Part shown: in pieces, positions 1 to 7,601 of the stretch
Layout: each line of letters starts with the position of its first letter
Numbering within the stretch: the stretch's first letter is position 1
Source: JAFGPJ01 sp964439135
GTDB lineage: Bacteria; Planctomycetota; Phycisphaerae; Sedimentisphaerales; Anaerobacaceae
Assembly (NCBI GenBank): GCA_964439135.1
Contig: CAYTNN010000040.1
Location: 1 to 26,764 of the forward strand
DNA length: 26,764 nt
Direction: 5' to 3'
The notes under the pieces: model-generated
Seen by the model: only the letters and a program-made list of their open reading frames with translations
Database searches by the model: none
Told to the model about the DNA's origin: nothing
Program-made: the position numbers and the translations under genes

Positions 1-896
1 GGTTCGTATTCACTGCAAGATTTAGTTTTAGCAGATTCATCTATATTATAAATTGTAATTACCTCAGATTCAGCCCGCTCAGCAATATTGGAGATCGTGC
101 TATGAAGCTGTTGCATTTTGGCCAGACATTTCGGGCACTCGCGAAGATGCGAAGTAAGGGATTCTCGGAATTCAACATATTGGTCATCGGCCGGATCAAT
201 CCCGTAAGGCAGACAGTAATCGTAAATATCGGTGGCTGAGACCGACTCACATGGGAATCCGTTTTGAAACGCCCCATTGAGCAATAATTCTTTACGAACG
301 CTTTCGCGATGGAGATATAGCTGTTTCCGGCAATTGGGACAAGTGCAAAGGTGCTTTAGCATTTCAGCGTCTGTTTCGTGGAAGGCCATCGACACAACTG
401 CTGGAATGGCAGCCCGGGCCTGAGAACAGTTCAAGTAATCTTCAGTCGGCTTGTCCGCCAGGAGCTGGCCTAAGCGGCATAAATATTTGTGAGGAAGGTG
501 CAGATCCTGCAGGGTCATTAGGTCATCGCGGCAGGACTGGCATTTATCAAGGTGCATTGTTATCGGTGTTGGTATTCTTATCTGCAAAACCGGATCGGCC
601 AAACTAGCGAGAAATGGTTTTACGGTATCACATTTTACCGGTTCGCCTATATACTCAAAGTGAAGTCTGAGAAGGGTACTAATAGCTGAATCTTTGTCGC
701 TTTGCTCACTTTCAAACCTCTCACCTGCCTGTACAAGCAGATCTTTCAAGCTGTCCATTTCTGTCTGGCAATTCCGGCATTGCTTTATGTGCTGCAAAGC
801 ACCTTCAGGAATGCCTGCTCTGGTTTCCTTGCTTAGGAAATCATAGTAATACAATCGGGCATTCGTACAATTTATATCGGGATTATGTGAGATCAT
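1..896 (-). CDS. Cys-rich protein with four anti-sigma-type zinc motifs (partial)
   Basis: The frame is open from an ATG at 896 to the left edge, giving 298 codons with no stop, so the C-terminus is missing. The protein carries four His-x3-Cys-x2-Cys motifs at residues 36-43 (HIKQCRNC), 115-122 (HLDKCQSC), 182-189 (HLCTCPNC) and 250-257 (HLRECPKC). Each follows an extra Cys about 25-45 residues upstream (C10, C89, C157, C216 or C228). This Cys-His-Cys-Cys layout is the zinc-binding anti-sigma (zf-HC2/ZAS) pattern, which usually occurs once per protein. No membrane segment is seen in the visible part. It starts 6 bp after the stop of the ECF sigma gene, so the two are probably co-transcribed and translationally coupled. 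Inference: a zinc-dependent anti-sigma factor or redox/metal sensor for that sigma factor. The motif reading is secure; the function is not shown. Confidence 0.82.
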   Translation of the reverse strand, partial: MISHNPDINCTNARLYYYDFLSKETRAGIPEGALQHIKQCRNCQTEMDSLKDLLVQAGERFESEQSDKDSAISTLLRLHFEYIGEPVKCDTVKPFLASLADPVLQIRIPTPITMHLDKCQSCRDDLMTLQDLHLPHKYLCRLGQLLADKPTEDYLNCSQARAAIPAVVSMAFHETDAEMLKHLCTCPNCRKQLYLHRESVRKELLLNGAFQNGFPCESVSATDIYDYCLPYGIDPADDQYVEFRESLTSHLRECPKCLAKMQQLHSTISNIAERAESEVITIYNIDESAKTKSCSEYE

Positions 897-902
897 ATTG
901 TA

Positions 903-1481
903 TCATCTTCTTGTATCATCTTCATTTTCAGGGACAAAATCACGCATTTTCTTTAACGCGGCAGAAAGATATCGAGAAACAATTCTTTTATCAACATTCA
1001 TTTTTTCTGCCGTATCTGTAGTGCTGAAGCCTTGGCCATACCGTTGAATGACGACTTCAGCTTCACGTTTCGGTAAATGACTTTCAATTAAATGGAACAT
1101 TCTTTTGGTGTTTTCCGTCTGGATAACAGTATTTTGGGGATCTTCTCGTATTACAAAATGTTTACGGCATTCGGCGTACTTCTGAATGTGATCTTGATGA
1201 CATTTTCTTTGGCGGAAAACGTCAATAACATCATTTTTGACAGCCCTGTACAGATATGCTGTAATATCCTGGATGTTCGATGGAATTGGCTTGCGGACGA
1301 TGGACACAAAAAATTCCTGGAAAATATCATCCGCCTTGGACTTGTCTTTAACGTCAAAATGAATTATAGCTCGAATTTCATCGCTATATCTTTCGAAGAC
1401 TTCCGCAGCAAATCCTACTCTTTTTCGGATTTCTGTTCCATTCTTCTCGCAGATAATGGCGCCGTTTTCCCCGTCAGTCAT
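903..1481 (-). CDS. ECF-type RNA polymerase sigma factor
   Basis: This 192-residue protein has the two-domain ECF layout. Region 2 lies at about residues 25-95 and includes the KADDIFQEFFVSIVRK and TAYLYRAVKNDVIDVFRQRK stretches, which match the -10 recognition helices. Region 4 lies at about 128-185, with the helix-turn-helix TTDTAEKMNVDKRIVSRYL for -35 binding. It would direct RNA polymerase to a small regulon. A TGA codon lies immediately before the ATG in the same frame, so no longer start is possible; GGGCGAG about 5 nt upstream may serve as the ribosome site. The adjoining downstream gene encodes a protein with four zinc anti-sigma motifs, the expected partner. Region 4 is rather divergent. 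The subgroup cannot be assigned by eye. Confidence 0.9.
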   Translation of the reverse strand: MTDGENGAIICEKNGTEIRKRVGFAAEVFERYSDEIRAIIHFDVKDKSKADDIFQEFFVSIVRKPIPSNIQDITAYLYRAVKNDVIDVFRQRKCHQDHIQKYAECRKHFVIREDPQNTVIQTENTKRMFHLIESHLPKREAEVVIQRYGQGFSTTDTAEKMNVDKRIVSRYLSAALKKMRDFVPENEDDTRR

Positions 1482-1876
1482 TCAAGCTCGCCCAATAACA
1501 TAAAAGTTGAATAATCAACATTCCACAGAGCAGCTTTTCTTCATCGTAGGTAGATAGTAATATTAGCCTAAAACTTAATTATATGACTGATAATACATAA
1601 AGTCAATTTAAATAATTACAAGAAAACTATATAAGTATATAGGTGTATAGGTGTATTTGGAATAGATGTACATAAGCTCTTGTTATTAAAGAACTTGTCG
1701 ATTGTGGCTGTGATTTGTTGAGTCATATTTTTTCTAACATTCTGTAAGAATTAAAGCGAATTCTCTCCAAATCTGATTTTGATGGCTCAGCCTATTTATC
1801 TATAATAATGTTTTTCATGGTGTTTATGGTACGTATGTCTTATGCGATTTCTGATTAGTAACTGCGCTTGCCTGGG

Positions 1877-1989
1877 TCATCTCGAGCGAAGCGCAGCGGA
1901 GTCGAGAGATCTGGTTACTGTACATGGATTGGTTTCGTATACCAGATTTCTCCGCTTCTGGCCACTTCGTGGCCCTCCGATCGAAATGA
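1877..1989. repeat. Dispersed inverted-repeat element
   Basis: The left arm (1877-1915, TCATCTCGAGCGAAGCG... to AGATCTGGT) is matched in reverse complement by the right arm (1941-1989, ACCAGATTTCTCCGC... to GATCGAAATGA), separated by about 25 bp. The GAGCGAAGCG...GGAGT...AGATCT composition matches a family of short dispersed repeats common in intergenic DNA of many environmental bacteria. The right arm carries a small extra hairpin (GGCCACTTCGTGGCC, 1960-1974). It is probably a non-autonomous, REP-like palindromic element. Arms are imperfect, so the exact limits are approximate. Confidence 0.6.
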
Positions 1990-2023
1990 CAAAAGTGCAC
2001 AATTTAATCGTATTTGGTATTAT

Positions 2024-2048
2024 GTCATCCTGAACGAAGCGAAGGAAC
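2024..2048. repeat. Second half-copy of the dispersed repeat
   Basis: GTCATCCTGAACGAAGCGAAGGAAC is another instance of the same repeat family (typical form GTCATCCTGAGCGAAGCGAAGGA), lying 35 bp after the first element. No partner arm is evident, so it seems to be a solo arm or a decayed copy. Confidence 0.5.
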
Positions 2049-2253
2049 TATGGATAGAACTTATTGATCTTTTCAATAGACCTTTTTCTGTTAAAACCGG
2101 TAATATATTGAATAACTGTCGAAAACCGAGGATTAGAAAAACACTATTATTAAAGTCCTATAATATATGTTATGTTTCATTCAGCCCTGGTTCCCGGTCG
2201 TCAAGCGTGTTTTTGTATTTTGGGCTCTTCCGGCGTCTTTTACCGGCCGACGG

Positions 2254-3861
2254 TCAAAATTGGTTTTCGGTGCTAATTGCCTGGTTGGCTGTGTCCGTGA
2301 GATTATCCCACATGGCAGTCGCCCTGTCCAGCAGGCCCAGGTTCTGCAGTATGATTGAGATGTTTACCGTTGCATCGGGACATGCAAAATTTCTCTCCAG
2401 GTGATGCTCAAGGTTTATTAAGGACGATGCGAACTTAACCCTGTCGCAATATAATAAGGCAGTCTGATAGTGCAGTTGCAGCGTGTCCTTATCGAGACAA
2501 TCTGAGTTGGTCAGTTGATTCAGTGCCTCGTTTTTGCGGTCTGTTTCAAGCAGGCAGACGGCTAATTTGCTTCTGGCTCTTGTATAAGCCGGATTGATCT
2601 CTAAAGCGGTTCGAAACGACTCAATTGCATGCTCCATCCTTCCAACGTTCATCATAAGGACGCCGAGCCTGTAGTGTAAATCCGGATTTTGCGGACGAAG
2701 CGCGATATGCTGGCAGTGAGCGGCAATCACGGCTTCGGTCAGAGTGTTATAATCCTCTTTATAATCATAAGGCATGTTTTCTTTAAGACCGGCCTTAAGT
2801 CGCAGTGTAGCTGTTTCAGTGAATAACAAAGAACTGTTCGGCTGAATCGCCGCCGCTAGCGATAACGTGCCCAGGGCATCTGAAGTGTTGCCGGATGATT
2901 TCTGGGCAATTGCCAGGCCAATGTAGGCTTCGACGATGTTGTCATTGATTTCAACCGCCCTGTTAAACTGTTGCGCGGCAAGATGATCCTGTTCCATTTG
3001 CAGGTATTGTGTCCCGAGTTTTATGGTAGCCTCAAGGAAATCCGGGCAAACCTGAAGGGCGTGCTCGTATTGCGAGACGGCATCCGATGTGGAACCAATC
3101 ATCCGCAGGACGTCGGCATGCCTCATGATTAAATCGGGTTTGTCCGGCTGGGCCTGTAAAAGATCCTCAATGCACTCCAGAGCCTCGTAAAGCTGGCCCT
3201 CGGCGATTAGCTGGTCTATATTCTCATCATGGGCCTGGAAATTGTCCGGATGGATCAATATCGCCGTATTAAACGTTTCGACAGCCTGCACATGCCGGCC
3301 AGTGACAATATACAGATGCCCAAGCGAAATCAGTGCCGATATATCATCGGGGTATTCATTCTTCAGAAGCTCATATTGCTGGATGGTTTTCTCCAATTGA
3401 CCATTCTTAAAGTAAATGGCGGCCAGCCGCTGAGCGGGAAGCTGCAAATAGTTTTTGAACTTCAGACAGTCCTGGTAGAATTCCACAGCCTGAGACTCTT
3501 TGCCGAGCCGTTCATAACAATGCCCGAGAGCATAGAGAGCCATCGTATTGTTCGGCTGGCGCATATAAACTGAATTGAGCTCCTTGATAGCCTCCTGCAG
3601 TTGGCCGTTATGCAGAAAAATCGCTGCCGCCGCCAGCCGACCGTGAGTACAGGAAGGATTTTCGAAGAGATATATCCGCAGTTGCTCGGCGGCCGCATCC
3701 AGCTTCATGGCATGCATCAGCTCGATCATCTCGTTCAACTGCTTGTGTCGAGGTGATTCGTTATCCTCCACAGGAAGTCTGACAGTATTTAACCAGTGCC
3801 ATATCAAATCAGCAGTATCGACCGTTATCGCCCTGCCGAGAATTTCCAATAATCGACTCAT
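2254..3861 (-). CDS. Tetratricopeptide-repeat protein
   Basis: The protein is about 535 residues and consists almost wholly of tandem 34-residue TPR helix pairs, roughly a dozen. Clear examples are ALYALGHCYERLGKESQAVEF, ALISLGHLYIVTGRHVQAVETF, AYIGLAIAQKSSGNTSDAL and LHYRLGVLMMNVGRMEHAIESF. TPR arrays are protein-interaction scaffolds, so no enzymatic role is implied. I chose the ATG at 3861 (MSRLLEILGRAITVDTADL) because the sequence from there looks like a folded start and GGTGG lies just upstream. An in-frame ATG at 3963 would add 34 less convincing residues. No signal peptide or membrane helix is seen with the chosen start. It follows the response regulator with a gap of about 190 bp and may be transcribed separately. 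The true partner is unknown. Confidence 0.85.
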   Translation of the reverse strand: MSRLLEILGRAITVDTADLIWHWLNTVRLPVEDNESPRHKQLNEMIELMHAMKLDAAAEQLRIYLFENPSCTHGRLAAAAIFLHNGQLQEAIKELNSVYMRQPNNTMALYALGHCYERLGKESQAVEFYQDCLKFKNYLQLPAQRLAAIYFKNGQLEKTIQQYELLKNEYPDDISALISLGHLYIVTGRHVQAVETFNTAILIHPDNFQAHDENIDQLIAEGQLYEALECIEDLLQAQPDKPDLIMRHADVLRMIGSTSDAVSQYEHALQVCPDFLEATIKLGTQYLQMEQDHLAAQQFNRAVEINDNIVEAYIGLAIAQKSSGNTSDALGTLSLAAAIQPNSSLLFTETATLRLKAGLKENMPYDYKEDYNTLTEAVIAAHCQHIALRPQNPDLHYRLGVLMMNVGRMEHAIESFRTALEINPAYTRARSKLAVCLLETDRKNEALNQLTNSDCLDKDTLQLHYQTALLYCDRVKFASSLINLEHHLERNFACPDATVNISIILQNLGLLDRATAMWDNLTDTANQAISTENQF

Positions 3862-4051
3862 ACACCACCCGCACCCAGTTTTCATCTTTTGATTTGCAAT
3901 AATAATTGTGGATTTGAGTCTCCACCCGCTTCCAATCACAATCAAGATATCGACAATAGACAAGGGCGGATTAAGCCTGGATTTGGCAATTCATCACTTA
4001 ACGTGCCATTTTGCTTTTTCGTTGTGGGGATTGTGCGTTGTGTGCCGGTTG

Positions 4052-4558
4052 TTACGATTTTAGAAGCGGATTATCGGGTTCGGATTTTGCCATTTGTGCC
4101 TGTTTTTCTATCTCGTTTAAATACGCCAGAGTGCGTTCGAGCTTATCGGTCAGGTGTTTCAATTTCAGCATGGTTTTGACACGGGTCAAAAGCTCCAGCT
4201 TATTCACGGGCTTGCTCAGGAAGTCGTCCGTGCCCGAATCGATGCCTCGTTCGATGTCGCCGAATTCGTTTAGTGCCGTAACCATAATGACGGGTATGTC
4301 GCTGGTTTTGGGGTCGTTTTTGATTCTTCTGCAGACCTCGAATCCGCTCATCTTAGGCATCATCACGTCCAGCAGAATCAAATCGGGAGGATTTTTAGCG
4401 ATAATTTCCAACGCCTCCGGCCCATCGTGCGCGGGGATCGCCCGGCAGTCCACGTCCTCAAGATATGCCTGCAGCAATTCACGGTTTTGCTGATTGTCAT
4501 CCACTACCAGCACTACAGGTGTCGTATCCTGCTTTTTACGAGTTTTAGCCTTGCTCAT
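4052..4558 (-). CDS. Single-domain response regulator (receiver)
   Basis: This 168-residue protein is a complete receiver domain of the PleD/CheY kind. The acidic pair is D20-D21 (VVDD), the phospho-acceptor is D64 (LILLDVMMPKMSG), the switch Thr is T94 (VTAL) and the conserved Lys is K116 (SKPVNK). A short basic N-terminus precedes it and a charged helix follows (about 125-160), but there is no output domain. It would relay phosphate or act by binding a partner. A good AGGAG site lies about 9-10 nt before the ATG. The upstream DJ-1 gene is 82 bp away, so co-transcription is possible. A soluble histidine kinase is encoded divergently 3 kb away (7602-8477) and could be the donor, but this is inference. 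Confidence 0.9.
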   Translation of the reverse strand: MSKAKTRKKQDTTPVVLVVDDNQQNRELLQAYLEDVDCRAIPAHDGPEALEIIAKNPPDLILLDVMMPKMSGFEVCRRIKNDPKTSDIPVIMVTALNEFGDIERGIDSGTDDFLSKPVNKLELLTRVKTMLKLKHLTDKLERTLAYLNEIEKQAQMAKSEPDNPLLKS

Positions 4559-4640
4559 ATAAAAACGCTCCTGTTCGAATCGGAAAAATAATTTTCGTCA
4601 TCAAAATATATTTCATTCTTTTTGGATTAAGTTCGGCCGG

Positions 4641-5156
4641 TTATTTCTCCAGTGCACGTAAAACAGCCGTACAAAAGGCGGGCAAATCATCCGGCTTGCA
4701 TGCCGTAATCAAGTTGCCGTCCACGACACATTCATCATCTACGTACTCGGCGCCGGCGTTGATAATGTCGTCTTTTATCGCCATAAAACAAGTCGCCTTT
4801 TTGCCCTTATAAATTTTTGTGCTGCACAACAGCCATCCGCCGTGGCAAATGGCCGCGATTACCCTACCGGCGTCAACCATATCGTTTGCGAACTTAATTA
4901 CATCAGCGCTTCTTCGCATAAAATCCGGCGCGAATCCGCCCGGCACAAGCATACAATCATAATCGCCGGCGTCAGCTTCTTCCGCTGCAATCTCAGATAC
5001 GCACGGATAGCCTTCTTTCGAATGATATTCTTTTTTCGCCTCGGCCGCAACTAAATTGACCTGAAGACCCGCCTCCAGGAACCGATAGTACGGATACCAG
5101 ACTTCGAGAACCTGGTACATTTCGTCGACTAAAATAGCCACTTTTTTCACTGCCAT
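4641..5156 (-). CDS. DJ-1/PfpI family protein
   Basis: This 171-residue protein has the single-domain DJ-1/ThiJ/PfpI fold signature. The N-terminal strand is KKVAILVDEMYQ, E18 is a candidate acidic partner, LVPGGFAPD (70-78) forms the oxyanion-side loop, and the nucleophile elbow is AAICHGG with C104-H105. Relatives act as glyoxalases/deglycases, amidases or chaperones; which one cannot be told here. There is no signal peptide, so it is cytoplasmic. Its ribosome site (AAGGAG) overlaps the stop codon of the preceding FGE/sialidase gene with a gap of only 7 bp, so the two are almost certainly one operon with coupled translation. The length is normal for the family. Confidence 0.9.
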   Translation of the reverse strand: MAVKKVAILVDEMYQVLEVWYPYYRFLEAGLQVNLVAAEAKKEYHSKEGYPCVSEIAAEEADAGDYDCMLVPGGFAPDFMRRSADVIKFANDMVDAGRVIAAICHGGWLLCSTKIYKGKKATCFMAIKDDIINAGAEYVDDECVVDGNLITACKPDDLPAFCTAVLRALEK

Positions 5157-5163
5157 ATTTTCG

Positions 5164-7224
5164 CTACTCCTTATTTATTGTTTCAGTGCCCTGCTGGATC
5201 CAGGCGAGATTGAAGACGTAGTGTTGTTTGCTGCTGATCAGGTGAATGAGCCCGTCGGGAGTCTGGGTCGCCGCCAGGTATCCTCTCGGTTCGGCATGGG
5301 TCGGGTCCATGGTGAACCTGCCCGTGTTGCCGCCCCCGTCGAGGTCTCTTGCGGGGCCGCCGTCGGTGAGCAGTCTTTTTACCGGCCAGGTTTTACCTTC
5401 ATCGAATGACAGCGCTGCAAACATGCCGAAGACCCGGTGTTCTTTGCCGGAGGAATCTTTTAGCTTCATCCCTGTATTGCGGTTTGTGAAACTAATTAGC
5501 AGGATGGGCCCTTCCGGCAGGCGCCTGAGGATGAGTCTTTGCCCGCTGCCGAGCGGCGGGAACTCGCTGGCCGAGTATGTCCAGTTTATGCCCATGTCTT
5601 TAGAGATGCTCATCGGCATCTTTCCGTTAATGCTGTTGCCGCGTCCAAATGCCATCAGGCTGCCGTCCCGGAGCTGCGTGACGCCGGCGTGAATTCCCGC
5701 TACCCACGCGCCGGTCTCACCGGCAGCAAACTTCGGCGCCGGTTTGCCGGCTCCGGCATCTGTCCATGTCTGACCGCCATCGCGGCTGACGTGCACGGCT
5801 GTGCCGCCGTTGCCACCAGTTACCGCATCGCAAGGCAGGACAAGGTAGCCCTCGCGCGTTCGAAATACCGATTCGACGGGCATATGACGCAGGCCGTGCT
5901 CGGGATTGATTAATCGAGCCTTCGACCACGTGGCGCCGTTATCGGTCGAAAGTCGCATCACAGTAGCGAGATTTCCCCATGTGGCCGCCGCGGATAGACC
6001 GTTAAAGTGATAGATAGTATCATTGCCGTCGAACCAGAGCGCCGGAGCGTGGTCGTTGCGGTCGGGCGCATTCCAGAAGACCGAGGCCGGCTGCCACTGC
6101 TCGGCACCGTATCGCAGGCGGCTCGCCAGGATGGTTAATTCACGCCCGGGTTCGTCCCGGCATGAATACCAAATCGCCAGCAGGTCGCCGTTGGGGCAAT
6201 CAACCAGTGCCGGGTCGTGATTATGCTCGGAGTACATCGGGCCGTCGGAGTCCGGCGGGATTTTGACATATTCGACCGGCCCTTTGAAGTAGGGCTTATT
6301 CGGATCGGGACCGCTCGCCCAGTCGGGCCGATTCTCCTGTTTCACGTTGCGTGCGTACAATGCCGGCTCAGGACTCGCAAGCGGCTCGGTTTTTGGCATC
6401 TCGCCGGCGACTACGCGAAAGCCTATCAGCCAGCTTTTGTCGTCCGGCAGCGTTCCAAGCCGGTTCGCCGAGCGCAGAAAAGAAACCTGCGTGCTGTGAC
6501 TGCCGCCCCGCGTGACCTTAAAATCACCGCCTGCCCGCCCTACCGGATTCGCCTGATCGCCTTGTTCGTACGGGCCGTACCAGTCATAGCACCATTCTTC
6601 AACGTTGCCGTGCATGTCGAAAAGACCCCACGGATTCGCATCGGTCTTCGCGACAGTCAACAGCAGCGGTTTAACACTCTTGTTTTGACGCGCGGGATCG
6701 GGAAACCAACTTATACGGGCGTTCTTGTGAAACTCTCCCGGCAGGGTCTCGTCGGTATGGTAGGCTGTCTCCGTGCCGGCCCGGCAGGCATATTCCCACT
6801 CGGCTTCGGTCGGCAGCCGGTAGGGCTTGCCTTCCTTTTCTGAGAGCCATTTGCAGAATTCCGCCGCCTCGTGCCAGCTTACAAAAACCACCGCCTCATT
6901 GTCTCGTTCGGAAAAACCGAGTTTGCCGCGAAGCGCACGGTGTTCGGGATCGAATTGCTCGTACTGGGCGTTGGTGACCTCAGTCGCGGAGATGCCGAAA
7001 GATTGTGTAATGCGCACACTGTGGACGGGCCGCTCGTCCCAGTCACCGCCTTTATCCTGTCCCATCAGGAACGATCCCGGCTGAATGCGAACAAATTTCA
7101 TGCCGACCGAGTTGACGAATGTCTCGCTTGCCGGCGCCGAATTCAATACCGCCGTGCCGTCTAAGTGGCATAGTACTGTCACAAGACAGATTACCAGTAT
7201 TGCCGGCCATTTGCTTTTTATCAT
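5164..7224 (-). CDS. Secreted FGE-like domain / sialidase-like fusion protein
   Basis: The protein is about 686 residues. A Sec-type signal segment covers about residues 1-30. An FGE-sulfatase (SUMF1-type) domain spans about 39-273, with VNSVGMKFVRIQPGSFLMG, EVTNAQYEQF, YRLPTEAEWEYACRAG, WGLFDMHGNVEEWCYDW and a terminal GFRVV. The C-terminal half is a BNR/sialidase-like propeller with Asp-boxes STDNGATW, SRDGGQTW and SFDEGKTW and a degenerate SKDMGINW. The stretch after RGGS (239-256) lacks the two catalytic cysteines of true formylglycine-generating enzymes, so sulfatase activation is unlikely. Sialidase-family propellers in planctomycetes often act on non-sialic glycans, so the substrate is open. 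I chose ATG 7224 (AAAGG about 9 nt upstream) over a TTG 15 bp earlier. It sits between a small conserved gene and the DJ-1 gene in a tight operon. Confidence 0.88.
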   Translation of the reverse strand: MIKSKWPAILVICLVTVLCHLDGTAVLNSAPASETFVNSVGMKFVRIQPGSFLMGQDKGGDWDERPVHSVRITQSFGISATEVTNAQYEQFDPEHRALRGKLGFSERDNEAVVFVSWHEAAEFCKWLSEKEGKPYRLPTEAEWEYACRAGTETAYHTDETLPGEFHKNARISWFPDPARQNKSVKPLLLTVAKTDANPWGLFDMHGNVEEWCYDWYGPYEQGDQANPVGRAGGDFKVTRGGSHSTQVSFLRSANRLGTLPDDKSWLIGFRVVAGEMPKTEPLASPEPALYARNVKQENRPDWASGPDPNKPYFKGPVEYVKIPPDSDGPMYSEHNHDPALVDCPNGDLLAIWYSCRDEPGRELTILASRLRYGAEQWQPASVFWNAPDRNDHAPALWFDGNDTIYHFNGLSAAATWGNLATVMRLSTDNGATWSKARLINPEHGLRHMPVESVFRTREGYLVLPCDAVTGGNGGTAVHVSRDGGQTWTDAGAGKPAPKFAAGETGAWVAGIHAGVTQLRDGSLMAFGRGNSINGKMPMSISKDMGINWTYSASEFPPLGSGQRLILRRLPEGPILLISFTNRNTGMKLKDSSGKEHRVFGMFAALSFDEGKTWPVKRLLTDGGPARDLDGGGNTGRFTMDPTHAEPRGYLAATQTPDGLIHLISSKQHYVFNLAWIQQGTETINKE

Positions 7225-7235
7225 TTCATTACCTT

Positions 7236-7502
7236 TCAAGTTACATGGTTGCTGTTATTTTCGATAAACTGGCGGATTAGCGGTTTTATAAATATTTGCT
7301 CGACATCCACCACTTTCGAGACCGCCTCGGCACACATTGCCGCAGAAACGATAGACGAAGCCTGTGTATCGGCAAAAAAAATGCGCTCGCCCTTGATTAT
7401 GCAAAGTCCCCCGCCGCTGCCGCCAAGAGGCTCGTTGCGGATTGTCACGCCGTTTGCCTCCAAAAGCGCCAAAAGCTCGTCTAAAATACTCTGCTCGTTC
7501 AT
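7236..7502 (-). CDS. Small conserved protein of unknown function
   Basis: This is an 88-residue soluble protein with an amphipathic N-terminal helix (NEQSILDELLALLEANGVTI), a glycine-rich turn (PLGGSGGGLC, 25-34), a strand-rich middle (IIKGERIFFADTQAS) and a C-terminal helix. I recognise no named domain; it looks like an uncharacterised small family. An AAGGG site lies just before the ATG, and the stop is 11 bp before the ATG of the secreted fusion gene, so it is the first gene of that operon. About 100 bp separates it from the divergent histidine kinase gene, so the two promoters must share this gap. Function unknown. Confidence 0.75.
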   Translation of the reverse strand: MNEQSILDELLALLEANGVTIRNEPLGGSGGGLCIIKGERIFFADTQASSIVSAAMCAEAVSKVVDVEQIFIKPLIRQFIENNSNHVT

Positions 7503-7601
7503 TGCACCCTTGTCATTTTATATAGTTCAAGGTTCAAGAAAAAACGCATTATAGGTCGATATACCTCAAGATGTATCTAATTTTATCGTAGGAGCAGAAA
7601 A

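Larger units (their letters stand above)
1482..2253. other. Long intergenic region, AT-rich then repeat-bearing
   Basis: There is no convincing gene here. About 1500-1860 is distinctly AT-rich and must hold the promoter of the minus-strand sigma/anti-sigma pair. It also has a short tandem repeat (TATAGGTG twice, 1638-1653). About 1877-2048 holds a dispersed repeat, listed separately. Small open frames across the repeat read like HLERSAAESRDL, a well-known spurious translation of this repeat type. Confidence 0.6.

Noticed and set aside
1638..1653. Short tandem repeat TATAGGTG x2
   Set aside because: Two copies of 8 bp in AT-rich DNA are too little to claim an iteron or origin.
1842..2404. Plus-strand open frames of 60-180 residues over the repeat region
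   Set aside because: They cross the dispersed repeat and the 3' end of the TPR gene. The peptide (HLERSAAESRDL) is a known spurious translation of that repeat.
6217..6843. A 208-residue plus-strand open frame
   Set aside because: It is antisense to the FGE-like/sialidase gene; the composition is that of a shadow frame.
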